64,000 nucleotides of DNA from Candidatus Villigracilis propinquus (GCA_016714565.1 JADKDM010000013.1:103337-167336); one strand, 5' to 3'; positions 45,050-53,680 are shown, numbered from the stretch's first letter. Numbers and translations are program-made. The notes: generated by a model from the sequence alone, not told the origin.

Positions 45050-47221
45050 ATGCTCACAGCAGAATCCATCCTCAAAGCCACATTCGGGTACGACACCTTC
45101 AAGCCGCTGCAACGCGAGATCATCAACAACGTGATGGCGCGGCGCGATACGCTCGTCATCATGCCAACGGGCGGCGGCAAGTCGCTCACCTATCAAGTCC
45201 CCGCGCTGATGATGGAAGGTCTCACCGTTGTCGTTTCGCCGCTCATCGCGTTGATGAAAGATCAGGTGGAGCAATTGCGCGCGCTGGGCGTCTCTGCCGT
45301 TTTCCTCAACAGTTCGTTATCCTCCGAAGAATATCAAGAGAATATGGACTCTGTGAAAAGCGGACAGTCCAAACTGCTGTACGTTGCGCCTGAGACATTA
45401 CTGACTCCCAGAATTTATTCGCTTCTTTCTTCACTGAAACTTGATCTGCTCGCGATTGACGAAGCCCACTGCATCTCGGAGTGGGGACATGACTTCCGCC
45501 CCGAATACCGCCAGCTTGTGGATGTGCGCCGCAAGTTCCCGTCCGCGGTGTGCATGGCGCTCACCGCCACCGCCACCCCGCGAGTGCGGACGGATATTGC
45601 AGCTTCGCTCGGCTTCACCGAGAAGAATGAATTCCTCGCCTCTTTTAATAGAGAGAACCTCTTTATTGAAGTGACGCCCAAGCAAGACCCCGTTGCACAG
45701 ACTGTAAAATTTCTGCAAAACTTCAAAGACCAGTCCGGCATTATCTATTGTTTCTCACGCAAACAAGTGGACGAACTCGCCGCTACTCTGGCACGCTATA
45801 AATATTCCGTCCGCCCGTATCATGCGGGGTTGGAAGACGGCGAACGCAAGCGCAATCAGGAAGCCTTCATCCGTGATGATGTGCAGATCATTGTGGCGAC
45901 GATCGCCTTCGGCATGGGCATCAACAAGCCCAACGTGCGCTTCGTCATTCACTTTGATCTTCCTAAAAGTATCGAAAGCTATTATCAGGAGATCGGGCGC
46001 GCAGGACGTGACGGCCTGCCTTCGCATTGTCTTTTGCTGTACAGCTATGGCGACGCCAGCAAAATAAGATACTTCATCGATCAAAAGGAAGAGCCTGAAC
46101 GCAGTTCGTCCTATCAACATTTGGATGCGATGACCCGCTACGCCGAAGGCAGCAGTTGCAGGCGCAAGCCGCTACTGTCTTATTTTGGCGAAACTTATTC
46201 ACAGGAAAACTGCGGCATCTGTGATAACTGCGGCGCAGAACCCGGCTCGCAAACAGACATCACCATCCCTGCACAAAAGTTTTTATCCTGCGTCAAACGC
46301 AGCGGAGAGAAATTCGGTGCGGCGCACATCGTGGATATTTTGCTCGGCGCGGATAACGAGAAGATACAGAAATACAGTCACCAGACATTATCCACATACG
46401 GCATCGGCAAAGAGTTGACCAAAAGCCAGTGGATGCACATCTCGCGTCAATTGGTGGAGCGCGGCTTGTTGAATCAGGAACCTGCCTATCGCGTGTTGTC
46501 GGTAACTGCCAAAGGGTTGGAAATGCTCAAAGCACGGGAGCAGGTATTCGGTCAGATAAATGAGGCGAAACGAGTTGGCAAGGTGTCGGCAAAACTGCGG
46601 GCGTCGCTTCCTGCTGAAGAGTTGGAATATGACAATCTGCTTTTTGCCCAATTGAGAAATAAAAGAAAAGAGCTCGCCGATGGGGAAGGCGTGCCGCCGT
46701 ATGTGATCTTCTCTGATAAAACGCTTGTGCAAATGGCGACGTATTTTCCGCAGGACAAAGACAGCCTGATGAACATGAGCGGCATGGGCAAGGTGAAGTA
46801 CGAACGCTACGGCGCGGACTTTTTGAAGATCATCAAGGAATATGCGCGCGAGAACAAGCTCGAAGAAAAATACAAAACGCCGATGCGCAACAAGGATGAT
46901 GCGGGGCGGCGCTATGTGGCGGTGGGCGAGGCGTACAACGCGGGCGAAAGCCTTGAGAGTTTGATGGCTCGTTATGGCGTGACAGCGGATACAATATTGA
47001 ATCACCTGGCGCGATTTATGACGGCGGGCAATCCGCTGCGGACGGCGAGTGACCTGCTCGCTCTTTCCAAGCTGACGCCTGACCAGCAGCAAAAAGTATT
47101 TACCGCCTTTGACGAATTAGGCCCGGACATGCTGCGGCCCGTGCATGAAAAACTAAATGCCGCCGTGAATTATGACGAGTTGAAAATTTTGCGGCTGTGT
47201 TATTTATGTGAAAAGAGATAG
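45050..47221 (+). CDS. recQ: ATP-dependent DNA helicase RecQ
   Basis: The 723-aa helicase unwinds DNA 3' to 5' in recombination and repair. Motifs: MPTGGGKSLTYQVPAL (I), IDEAHCISEWGHDFRP (II and aromatic loop), FSRKQVDEL (IV), IGRAGRDGLPS (VI). The RQC zinc ligands lie in EGSSCRRKP and NCGICDNCG. An HRDC domain (PPYVIFSDKTLVQMA) and an extra C-terminal wHTH-like segment (YNAGESLESLMARYGV) follow. ATG at 45050 is preferred because MLTAESIL starts the conserved fold and a TATAAT lies just upstream. Confidence 0.96.
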   Translation: MLTAESILKATFGYDTFKPLQREIINNVMARRDTLVIMPTGGGKSLTYQVPALMMEGLTVVVSPLIALMKDQVEQLRALGVSAVFLNSSLSSEEYQENMDSVKSGQSKLLYVAPETLLTPRIYSLLSSLKLDLLAIDEAHCISEWGHDFRPEYRQLVDVRRKFPSAVCMALTATATPRVRTDIAASLGFTEKNEFLASFNRENLFIEVTPKQDPVAQTVKFLQNFKDQSGIIYCFSRKQVDELAATLARYKYSVRPYHAGLEDGERKRNQEAFIRDDVQIIVATIAFGMGINKPNVRFVIHFDLPKSIESYYQEIGRAGRDGLPSHCLLLYSYGDASKIRYFIDQKEEPERSSSYQHLDAMTRYAEGSSCRRKPLLSYFGETYSQENCGICDNCGAEPGSQTDITIPAQKFLSCVKRSGEKFGAAHIVDILLGADNEKIQKYSHQTLSTYGIGKELTKSQWMHISRQLVERGLLNQEPAYRVLSVTAKGLEMLKAREQVFGQINEAKRVGKVSAKLRASLPAEELEYDNLLFAQLRNKRKELADGEGVPPYVIFSDKTLVQMATYFPQDKDSLMNMSGMGKVKYERYGADFLKIIKEYARENKLEEKYKTPMRNKDDAGRRYVAVGEAYNAGESLESLMARYGVTADTILNHLARFMTAGNPLRTASDLLALSKLTPDQQQKVFTAFDELGPDMLRPVHEKLNAAVNYDELKILRLCYLCEKR

Positions 47222-47223
47222 TG

Positions 47224-48135
47224 ATGAAGACACCGTCCGAGAGACTTGCTTTATGGAATGCACTTCTAAAACGCGGAAACGACTTTGCCCGCAAATTGGA
47301 CGGTCTTTCTCGCGGCTGGCTGGGGATAGTATGGACGGCAACACAGCGGACGTTGAAAGCGGATACCTCGGTGATGGCTTCGGCGATCGCTTATTTCTCC
47401 CTCTTCTCTCTTTTCCCCTTAATTCTATTAAGTATTTCAATTGCAAGTTTCAGGATTGGCCCGGCCTTCACGGTGGATGAGAATATCGTCGTGCAGGAGT
47501 TGGAATTTATCGCGCCTGCGCTGGGTCAGTTGCTTGGCAATAACATTGACCAGATCGTCCGCGCGCGCGGTTCCGTGAGCAGTGTGGCGTTGATCAGTTT
47601 GATCTGGTCATCTTCTTCTGTTTTTTATACGCTCACTCACACCTTGAATAATATCTGGCATATCAGACAAAGCCGCGCAGCATGGAAGCGTCGTGGAATG
47701 GCGATCCTGTTCGTGCTGGCTTTCGTCGGGCCGACTCTCTTCCTGTTCTCGCTGGCTGGCAGTGTGTTGACCAACCTGCGCTTCTGGCTGCCGGACTTGA
47801 TCCTGCCGTTCACCGAATGGATCAGCACGGCGTTGACCATTCTGCTGGACATCACTTTGTTCATGGCGGTCTTTATGGCGCTGCCACACGGTAAAGCCAC
47901 ATGGCGCGAGATATTGCCAGGCGCCATTGGCGCGGGGCTGCTCTGGGAAGCGGCAAAGAATATCTTTATTGCCTTTGTTGCCACTTATATTTCCATATCC
48001 AACCTTGTGTACGGAACAGTGGCCGCCATTATTGCCTTTCTCTTTTGGGCATATATCGGCAGCCTTGTATTTATTTTCGGGGCATATCTGAGTGTGGCGT
48101 ATTGGGAACAGAAGCAGACAGCATCAACCGCGTAG
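47224..48135 (+). CDS. YihY/BrkB-family membrane protein
   Basis: 303 aa with about six helices. The family signature MASAIAYFSLFSLFPLIL appears near residue 55, and SSSVFYTLTHTLNNIW and a glycine-rich AIGAGLLWEAAK follow. Often labelled ribonuclease BN in older records, but that activity is now assigned elsewhere; function is unknown, perhaps envelope related. ATG at 47224 follows the recQ stop by two bases; a GTG at 47221 would overlap the stop. Confidence 0.9.
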   Translation: MKTPSERLALWNALLKRGNDFARKLDGLSRGWLGIVWTATQRTLKADTSVMASAIAYFSLFSLFPLILLSISIASFRIGPAFTVDENIVVQELEFIAPALGQLLGNNIDQIVRARGSVSSVALISLIWSSSSVFYTLTHTLNNIWHIRQSRAAWKRRGMAILFVLAFVGPTLFLFSLAGSVLTNLRFWLPDLILPFTEWISTALTILLDITLFMAVFMALPHGKATWREILPGAIGAGLLWEAAKNIFIAFVATYISISNLVYGTVAAIIAFLFWAYIGSLVFIFGAYLSVAYWEQKQTASTA

Positions 48136-48143
48136 TGTTCCCT

Positions 48144-48638
48144 TTACTCCATACCCTGTATCCAAAGTTCTGTATCCTCAGCCTTCACTGCCCGCTCCGC
48201 CTCGCGGATCAGCATCGTCAGGCTTTGTCTGCGCCGGAAAGGGGCATTGGCTGGCAAATAGCAATCTGGCACAGGTGTTGGCTGGCCATTCAGCGACACG
48301 TTAAAGCAGGGGGACCATTGCTGGATAAGCATCCGCTCCGAGGCGCTCAAATCATTCCCGACCCCTGCAAATTGCTCAGACTGTGAACTCAACAACTCGA
48401 TGGTGAAGTTCATGGATCTCGGCCAGTTGCACCAGACAAACCGCCCCATGATGGAGTGTCCTTTGAAGCCGCCCAGGAGATGATTCCACACCCGCGCAAA
48501 CGCAAGATAAGATTGACCGGCATAGAAGGCCGCTGATTCATCTCGAAACAGATATAGATCCAGCCCCTTCCAGTCTGCTGGACATTGCTCAATGAGCAGA
48601 AAGCGTTTGAGAGAGATGACAACCTTCTGGTGGTTCAT
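48144..48638 (-). CDS. GIY-YIG-like domain protein
   Basis: The 164-aa protein has LYLFRDESAAFYAGQSYLAF near residue 30, where the spacing of Tyr and Gly resembles the GIY-YIG core, then FARVWNHLLGG with a conserved Arg, and ERMLIQQWSPCFNVSLN with the catalytic-type Glu and terminal Asn. I therefore call a GIY-YIG-like nuclease fold, without certainty of activity. MNHQKVVI is taken as start; an upstream TTG adds 19 Pro-rich residues. It converges with the yihY gene with eight bases between stops. Confidence 0.5.
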   Translation of the reverse strand: MNHQKVVISLKRFLLIEQCPADWKGLDLYLFRDESAAFYAGQSYLAFARVWNHLLGGFKGHSIMGRFVWCNWPRSMNFTIELLSSQSEQFAGVGNDLSASERMLIQQWSPCFNVSLNGQPTPVPDCYLPANAPFRRRQSLTMLIREAERAVKAEDTELWIQGME

Positions 48639-48651
48639 GGCGCGGTATTTA

Positions 48652-49149
48652 TCACGAAGTAGCTGCGGGGGAGGAAGATTTTGCGTTCTTTCCAAAAGGC
48701 TTCCAGCGATCTTTACGAGTGAACCAAAGAATGTAAAGCCCGATGGGAATATCGAACATAATGCAGGCAGTAGGCAGGTCTTTTAACAAGTCTGGCAGTT
48801 CACGGGGGACAAAATCCCATACGGGGTGAAAAAGCCAGGCAAGCCCAAGGAAGTAGGGTGATTTGAAAGCGCCCAATAAGGCAATGCCAATGTAAACGAC
48901 AAAAATAATGGTTTCGATGGTTTGTCCTGTTTGCAGGTATGTACTGCCCAGCCAGACCGTAAAAACGGCCCAGCCAGCCAATTCGGATCTTTCGCCCAGA
49001 ACCCGAACGCCAAGAATTAGAATAATGGCAAAGGGCAGCGCGATCTGGATCAGCATTTCTTCTCTGGCGGCGCTTCCGATCGCAAAGCCTGCCAAATAAA
49101 GCAGAACGAGAATGTAAATGGTGACAGCAATACGTTTCAAGACAACCAT
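48652..49149 (-). CDS. Polytopic membrane protein of unknown function (165 aa)
   Basis: Four to five hydrophobic helices are visible, with a conserved-looking LAWLFHPVWDFVPRELPDLL segment (a His and an Asp close to the membrane) and a polar Lys/Ser-rich tail. It stops 13 bases before the GIY-YIG-like gene start on the same strand. I do not recognise the family with confidence; it may be a DUF6010-like protein. It lies just outside the cassette array. Confidence 0.7.
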   Translation of the reverse strand: MVVLKRIAVTIYILVLLYLAGFAIGSAAREEMLIQIALPFAIILILGVRVLGERSELAGWAVFTVWLGSTYLQTGQTIETIIFVVYIGIALLGAFKSPYFLGLAWLFHPVWDFVPRELPDLLKDLPTACIMFDIPIGLYILWFTRKDRWKPFGKNAKSSSPAATS

Positions 49150-49275
49150 ACTAATTTATCCTTTGAAGGTAAAGGTATTTGGAATTACCTTGCCTGATAA
49201 TAATTTTTACCGGGTATTTGGGTTTTGATGGATGTGACAGAAAATTCTGTAGACAGCCCGAAGAAAAACAACCTA

Positions 49276-49630
49276 CTACCGCAGAATCTTCTCCATCGCT
49301 TTCCCTTTTGCGAGTTCATCAATCAGTTTGTCCAAATAGCGTATGTTTTGCATCAGCGGATTCTCGATTTCTTCCACGCGAACCCCACACACCACACCTT
49401 TGATAAGCATACGATTCGGATTCATGGCTGGCGCTTGCGCAAAAAAGGCTGCAAATCATTTTCCTGTTCAATTTGCTGGTGTAATCCCGCCTGGCTATAG
49501 CCAGTTAACCAGCAGATGGTTTGGTCAACTTTTGCTTTCGTGCGATTTTTGCGTTCCGCTTTTTGAACATATAGCGGGATACACTTGCGAACTTCATCGT
49601 GAAAATTCGATTATTGGACTTGTTGTTCAT
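49276..49630 (-). pseudogene. DUF2200 family gene with two frameshifts
   Basis: The start MNNKSNNRIFTMKFASV matches the DUF2200 N-terminus. One base short, the next frame continues PLYVQKAERKNRTKAKVDQT and CWLTGYSQAG, and after a second shift the third frame reads IKGVVCGVRVEEIENPLMQ and ends KAMEKILR with a stop. All parts are in order and well conserved, with no other damage, so the lesions are recent or are sequence errors (missing A in GTATCCCGC; T-run near GATTTGCAG). DUF2200 proteins are about 115 aa and of unknown function. Confidence 0.8.
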
Positions 49631-49669
49631 TGCTAAAACTCCTTATAACTCTTTGCTTTACAGATAAAT

Positions 49670-49752
49670 GCCCAACGCTTTAATAGACAGGGAGCCGGGC
49701 GTGCCGATGCCCTTCGGGCAGCCCTGAGCATCAGGTGTGCGCTTTGTTGGCT
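49670..49752 (-). repeat. attC-like site 1 (distal end of the cassette array)
   Basis: Read on the minus strand: left core AGCCAAC, then AAAGCGCACACCTGATGC, an internal GCTGCCCGAAGGGC stem, and the right core GTTGGGC. Ends pair imperfectly. At 83 bases it has a normal attC size. Confidence 0.65.
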
Positions 49753-49909
49753 TGCCTGATAGGGATGCAACCGTACCTACATATCCATGGAGAATATGGA
49801 GAATACCGCCCCTTCCTTGATAATCCTGGAAGGGATAAACTGGCGTTCTGAATTGGATATGGTTTCTGATGCTGTTCAACTGAACACCCATTGTTATTGA
49901 CCTGCTGAT
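49753..49909. other. Short spacer between attC-like site 1 and the lipoprotein gene
   Basis: A minus-strand frame starts with ATG at 49891 and runs through the attC-like site; no ribosome site or recognisable protein family is seen. Probably the non-coding tail of a cassette or a decayed gene. Confidence 0.35.
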
Positions 49910-51034
49910 CTATTCATACGGAGCGAATGCAATAAAGGGAAGATTAATATAAAAATATTGATCATTAACGGTCCCGGAAGGTATGCCTGTTCTTCCATAA
50001 TAATCATAAGGAGTAAAGTAAATGGAATCTTTTATGGGGAATGTATTGGTGATTGCCAGTTCCAAAGGGTTGAGAATCAATTGATTAAATGTTAGTTCTC
50101 TATAAATCTCTTTTCCATAGATAAGGTTATTACGTCTAAATTTAGTAACAGCAATGAAAGCGATCAATTTTCCGTCATCCACCATAACTTTCAAATAGTT
50201 ATCCCTAAGCGCCTCCATGGATGGGTCATTGATCGCCATGGATTCAGTGATCCAATATACTTCGTACCCCTTCACAGGGAACCAAAGATTGTCCCCAATT
50301 TTTATGGTCATTTCGCCATCGGTCATGGCTTTCTTAAAAGCATCATGAGTATCAGCGTAGAGTTGTGCTCCCTCCGCAGTAACCGCTCCACCAGGGTAGT
50401 AATAATCATTTAATCGCAGGTACTTATTTTGTGACGAATCACTTGGAAGTAAATTTATGTATCGAAGAAATAAATCGTACATTATTCTATTTGGTAAAGG
50501 TATGGAAGTACACCCTATACCACCCTCTGTTAAATCATTGTATTTATCCCATTCTGCTTGTCTGTCCGGTTGATATATATTTCCAAGCCAGTCAAGGTCT
50601 GTTAATCCCTCCACTGCATAAACGCTCATATTGAGGGTATACGGTCCTCCCCAGCTATCCTTGCAAGTTTCTCCATACGTGATCAGGTTAATGGGTCCAT
50701 TTTCCATCCGAGATTTAAACCAATGCCCAGTAATGCCATTTTTTACATCATCACCAAACGGATATGGCTTCCAAACATAAACCGTCGTCTTACCGTTCTC
50801 TTCAACAGATTTCGTATATTCCCCGGTTGCCAAATCCTTGCCTGTGGCATCATCCGGTCTGTTTGGATCTGGCGTTTCAGTGGGGGTCAGCGTAATGGTT
50901 GGAGTAATAGTGGGAGTGAATGTAGGCGTGACTGTAAAAGTTGCCTGCGGGGTAGCCGTTGCGGTTGGTGCAGCTACAGCAGCGCAGGAAGTCAAAAAAA
51001 CCGACAGGAGAAAAATATAGGAAATTCGTTTCAT
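49910..51034 (-). CDS. Secreted lipoprotein with Thr-Pro linker (374 aa), cassette-borne
   Basis: A lipoprotein signal peptide ends in the lipobox LTSCAA, followed by a Thr/Pro-rich linker (TPTFTPTITPT pattern) that is common in Anaerolineae exported proteins. The remaining 300 residues are soluble and extracytoplasmic, with many aromatic residues; I do not recognise the fold. It lies between two attC-like sites on the strand of all other cassette genes, so it is probably cassette cargo. Confidence 0.75.
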   Translation of the reverse strand: MKRISYIFLLSVFLTSCAAVAAPTATATPQATFTVTPTFTPTITPTITLTPTETPDPNRPDDATGKDLATGEYTKSVEENGKTTVYVWKPYPFGDDVKNGITGHWFKSRMENGPINLITYGETCKDSWGGPYTLNMSVYAVEGLTDLDWLGNIYQPDRQAEWDKYNDLTEGGIGCTSIPLPNRIMYDLFLRYINLLPSDSSQNKYLRLNDYYYPGGAVTAEGAQLYADTHDAFKKAMTDGEMTIKIGDNLWFPVKGYEVYWITESMAINDPSMEALRDNYLKVMVDDGKLIAFIAVTKFRRNNLIYGKEIYRELTFNQLILNPLELAITNTFPIKDSIYFTPYDYYGRTGIPSGTVNDQYFYINLPFIAFAPYE

Positions 51035-51057
51035 AACGATCCTCTTTCAAAGCAGCA

Positions 51058-51139
51058 AGCCATCGGTTTGCATGAGTGTCTGGCAGGCAAGTGTGGACTC
51101 TGTTTGGAGCAGGAAAAACTCTAAGCCGCACTGTTGGCG
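51058..51139 (-). repeat. attC-like site 2
   Basis: Minus-strand left core CGCCAAC with AGTGCGGC; the right end has GCAAACC followed by GATGGCT, one mismatch from a GTTGGCT-type core. About 82 bases, between the 115-codon membrane protein gene and the lipoprotein gene. Confidence 0.55.
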
Positions 51140-51182
51140 CAGCAAGCGCCGTGAAGAAGTACTCAACTCGATTGAAATCTAT

Positions 51183-51491
51183 CTAACCCAGGTTAATGAT
51201 CAGAAAAAACAAAATGATTGGCGCAAACGATAAACCGGAAAGAATTGCGGCAAGTCTATTTTTGCGGCGATTGTATGCAATCCACGAGGCAATGGACATG
51301 CCTAGCGGAAAAATCGGGTAACACCAAATTGCCAGTACCCATGCTGGCAGGTCCCCATCGGCCCCGACAGACATCATAGACATTCCCGCCCCGACAAACC
51401 AGATTAACAGGGAAGCAACAGCCAATGCTTGCGAAAGGATCAGCCAGACCAGCAAACCAGTGCGTCTCGGTTGTTCTATAGTTTCAGACAT
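51183..51491 (-). CDS. Small three-helix membrane protein (102 aa), cassette-borne
   Basis: The start MSETIEQPRR is set by AGGAG seven bases upstream. Three hydrophobic helices follow a polar N-terminus, with a basic turn NRRKNRLAAIL before the last helix. No family is recognised. It is flanked by attC-like cores on both sides and fits the small unknown membrane proteins common as integron cargo. Confidence 0.65.
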   Translation of the reverse strand: MSETIEQPRRTGLLVWLILSQALAVASLLIWFVGAGMSMMSVGADGDLPAWVLAIWCYPIFPLGMSIASWIAYNRRKNRLAAILSGLSFAPIILFFLIINLG

Positions 51492-51535
51492 CAATTCACT
51501 CCTGTATCTATGAAAATATGAGCCTGTCATGGCGG

Positions 51536-51571
51536 GCTATCCCTTCCATCGTGTGGGACGCTTTGTTCGGC
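51536..51571 (-). repeat. attC-like left core 3
   Basis: Minus-strand GCCGAAC followed by AAAGCGTCCC, identical in layout to the other left halves; the right half is not recognisable, so the site may be truncated. Confidence 0.45.
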
Positions 51572-51591
51572 GGCTCTTAATGTTTTACGTG

Positions 51592-51657
51592 CTATGGTAT
51601 TGCATAAAAGCGAACATAGTCAAAAGCCACAGAAGTTCCATCCACATCTAAAATCAT
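51592..51657 (-). pseudogene. Protein C-terminal remnant inside a cassette
   Basis: Between two attC-like cores a minus-strand frame reads MILDVDGTSVAFDYVRFYAIP and stops. It looks like the last strand pair of a secreted beta-sandwich or LamG-like domain, with the rest missing. There is no ribosome site. Confidence 0.35.
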
Positions 51658-51670
51658 GCTTCCCGATTTG

Positions 51671-51729
51671 TAAAGCGTGCCGCACGCCCTACGGGCAGTC
51701 CCCAGCATCAGGTGCTCGCTTTGTTAGGT
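51671..51729 (-). repeat. attC-like site 4 (left half well preserved)
   Basis: Minus-strand ACCTAAC then AAAGCGAGCACCTGATGC, a CTGCCCGTAGGGC stem and CGCTTT, so the AAAGCG/CGCTTT inner boxes pair; the outer right core is degenerate. A GTCTTCC/GGAAGAC hairpin lies just upstream (51750-51772). Confidence 0.6.
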
Positions 51730-51803
51730 GGCCGTTTTCGTCTTCCCACTGTAGGTGGAAGACCCTCCTACCCGCTTGAACTTGTGCTAACAAGTTCTGG
51801 CTA

Positions 51804-52238
51804 CTATGGCTTCAATTGAGCAAGTGCTTCCTCAACCCTTTGTCTATATTCATAGGGTACGCCAAGCTCCTGAGATCTTTCCAGATCAATTATGGCTTTC
51901 TCTTGATCTCCAAGTTTCATATGCAGGAAACCCCGTTCAATCGTCCAATAGACGTTGTCAGGGTGAAGTTCGATAGCTTTATTGTAATCTGCGAGACTGC
52001 TTTCCAGATCACCGATCCGATAATAAGCAAGTGCGCGATTATAGTACGCGAAGTAATACGTGGGATCAATCTCGATGGCGTTTGTGAATTCCTCCATCGC
52101 CGCGTCGTTATTTCCCTGTCGCGTGTACTCTATCCCCTGATAGAAATGCTCTTCCGCTTCTGCGTCAAACGATGGAAGACATCCTGCAAGTACATACGCC
52201 AATAATATCGTCAGTAAAGCAAGAAGCATCGTACGCAT
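51804..52238 (-). CDS. TPR-repeat lipoprotein (144 aa), cassette-borne
   Basis: Start MRTMLLALLTIL is selected because AGGAAG lies seven bases upstream. The signal peptide ends in lipobox VLAGC. Three tetratricopeptide repeats follow (for example FYQGIEYTRQGNNDAAMEEF, then AYYNRALAYYRIGDLESSLA). TPR proteins mediate protein contacts; here at the outer membrane-side surface. It lies between attC-like sites 4 and 5. Confidence 0.8.
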   Translation of the reverse strand: MRTMLLALLTILLAYVLAGCLPSFDAEAEEHFYQGIEYTRQGNNDAAMEEFTNAIEIDPTYYFAYYNRALAYYRIGDLESSLADYNKAIELHPDNVYWTIERGFLHMKLGDQEKAIIDLERSQELGVPYEYRQRVEEALAQLKP

Positions 52239-52304
52239 ATAGTTCTTCCTTGCGGATGTACTTGATTCAATCATTATTTTCCTATCTCAGAACCAATAAA
52301 GGAC

Positions 52305-52419
52305 ACCGAACGGTTTGCGCCTTGACCCGTGGAAACCCACCCCATCACTCGGATCGGCGACAACTCTCGATCATACTTCTCTGTTTGAAAGACAATAGCT
52401 GATTTTTGTCGCGTTACCT
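52305..52419 (-). repeat. attC-like site 5
   Basis: Minus-strand left core AGGTAAC overlaps the stop codon of the DinB-like gene; the right part reads GTCAAGGCGCAAACC followed by core GTTCGGT. The GCAAACC-GTT end is shared with sites 2 and 10. About 115 bases. Confidence 0.6.
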
Positions 52420-52923
52420 GGCATTTTCGCTTCGCGCACTGGCTATCCAATCCATGCCGGTAACACCATGTTGTCCAAGCACCAAACTTAACTGCGCGGC
52501 GTGTTCCTGAACATGGCGCATACAGTACAGCTGAAGCTCCAGGAAGCTAGGTTCCATCCACTCGAACACGCAACGTTGTTGCGCTTTTTCGTCTGTTAGC
52601 GCTTCGATCGTTGATTGGCACTTCTGGCGGCAAGCACTCAGATACGCAAGGATCTGATCCTTTGTGTAGGGCTGCTCGGGTAACGCCCCAATGATAAAAG
52701 GGGCTGGTGGCTTAAAATCTTCCTTGGTGCCATTCAAAAATAGGTCTAACCAGCGCAGTGTATGGTAGGCAATAAACCAGAACTGACCAAATCGTTCATC
52801 ATCAGGATCTGTATACACTACGACAGTCCAGAGATGCTCCGGGCATAAATTGATTGCATCACCGAACATATCGATGGCAGCCCCAAATTGCTTCCAAGTG
52901 CTCGCTCTCCAGTCGACCTGCAT
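52414..52923 (-). CDS. DinB-like superfamily protein (169 aa), cassette-borne
   Basis: The start MQVDWRASTW follows GGAGG by about six bases; a longer frame upstream is an attC-like sequence. The protein is mainly helical with potential metal ligands spaced as in the DinB four-helix bundle: a His in AYHTLRWLDLFL, and HVQEHAAQLSLVL near the end. Family members are often small-molecule or thiol transferases. Typical cassette cargo. Confidence 0.7.
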   Translation of the reverse strand: MQVDWRASTWKQFGAAIDMFGDAINLCPEHLWTVVVYTDPDDERFGQFWFIAYHTLRWLDLFLNGTKEDFKPPAPFIIGALPEQPYTKDQILAYLSACRQKCQSTIEALTDEKAQQRCVFEWMEPSFLELQLYCMRHVQEHAAQLSLVLGQHGVTGMDWIASARSENAR

Positions 52924-52997
52924 CTTACACCTCCAGTAGTGAGTGTCGTTTTCAGCAAAACTATTGCATTTCTCATCGATATACAATAGGTCAAGCT

Positions 52998-53110
52998 GCC
53001 CAATAATTGCGACTTGACCTGTGGACACCCGCCCCGTCGCGCGGACTTGGCGAAGCCATCCCACCAGAAAAGTGATAAGGCGTGGGAGTATGTGATTGCC
53101 AATCATTCGC
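52998..53110 (-). repeat. attC-like site 6
   Basis: Minus-strand right end CACAGGTCAAGTCGCAATT then ATTGGGC (a GTTGGGC variant). The middle carries CGCCTTATCACTTTTCTGG and ATGGCTTCGCC, matching the middle of site 10. The left core is not clear and may lie in the tail of the glutaredoxin-like gene. Confidence 0.5.
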
Positions 53111-53121
53111 AAACGGCATTT

Positions 53122-53472
53122 CTAAGAAGCTCCGAGAAAGCGCAACACGGCGATCAGAACACCAGCAGCTATAAAAAAAATAAGCCAGATGTTGCCAATC
53201 AACCATGCGACAAAGCCGACTTTATATCCCAAGGATTCCAATTTAGACTGGAGTTCTCTAACAGTCGGCTCAGTCAACGTGCTGCCATCGGGAAAGACAA
53301 GCGTAGGTACGCTTTCATTACCGTTATTGATAGCGCGAACACGAGCGGCGGCAACGCTATCCTGATGAATGTCAATATATTCAAACTTGACCTTCGATTG
53401 TGTTAGCAGCCCTTTGACTGGCCCGATGCCCGGACAGGTGGGGTGACCGTAGACAATAACTGTGTCTAGCAT
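53122..53472 (-). CDS. Glutaredoxin-like protein with C-terminal membrane anchor (116 aa)
   Basis: The first 80 residues form a thioredoxin-fold domain: VIVYGHPTCPGIGPVKGLL carries a single active-site Cys, then YIDIHQDS and the cis-Pro motif ESVPTLVFPDGS. A final hydrophobic helix (FIAAGVLIAVLRFL) anchors it. The monothiol site suggests a glutaredoxin-like reductase or a Uxx-type protein. Its ATG overlaps the TAG of the 43-residue frame upstream, so the two are translated together as one cassette. Confidence 0.8.
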   Translation of the reverse strand: MLDTVIVYGHPTCPGIGPVKGLLTQSKVKFEYIDIHQDSVAAARVRAINNGNESVPTLVFPDGSTLTEPTVRELQSKLESLGYKVGFVAWLIGNIWLIFFIAAGVLIAVLRFLGAS

Positions 53473-53597
53473 TCTCCCACTCCTAATGCAATATTGTTAA
53501 GTGCCACACCGTGGGCAGCTCCGATTCCAATGCCGATTGCAACTCTTAAACCTAATTTATTGGCACTCATCGGTTGGGAAGTCGGTTTTTGTTTCAT
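53466..53597 (-). CDS. 43-residue glycine-zipper-like membrane peptide
   Basis: Translation from ATG at 53597 gives MKQKPTSQPMSANKLGLRV then a Gly/Ala/Ile-rich helix AIGIGIGAAHGVALNNIALG ending GVGEC and stop. AAGGAG precedes it by nine bases. The last codons overlap the glutaredoxin-like start (ATGCTAG), indicating coupled translation. Small GxxxG peptides of this kind often oligomerise in membranes. No function is known. Confidence 0.7.
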   Translation of the reverse strand: MKQKPTSQPMSANKLGLRVAIGIGIGAAHGVALNNIALGVGEC

Positions 53598-53614
53598 GGC
53601 TGATTTCTCCTTAT

Positions 53615-53680
53615 TTTACTTGTAGAAAACTGCTTGGGATGTGCGCAGAATCCCCAACGTCAGGTGTGCACTGTGTTGGG
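53615..53680 (-). repeat. attC-like site 7
   Basis: Minus-strand left core GCCCAAC, then ACAGTGCACACCTGACG and CATCCCAAGCAGTTTTCTAC; the right core is not recognisable. The ACACCTGACG block is shared with sites 1 and 10. Confidence 0.55.

Noticed and set aside
46388..47092. 234-codon minus-strand frame opposite recQ
   Set aside because: Antisense to the RQC/HRDC part of RecQ; His/Arg-rich nonsense typical of a complement frame.
49658..49891. 77-codon minus-strand frame through attC-like site 1
   Set aside because: It runs through the palindromic site, lacks a ribosome site, and its product is not protein-like.
52924..53112. 63-residue N-terminal extension of the DinB-like protein
   Set aside because: This stretch is the attC-like site 6; the GGAGG-preceded ATG at 52923 is the better start.
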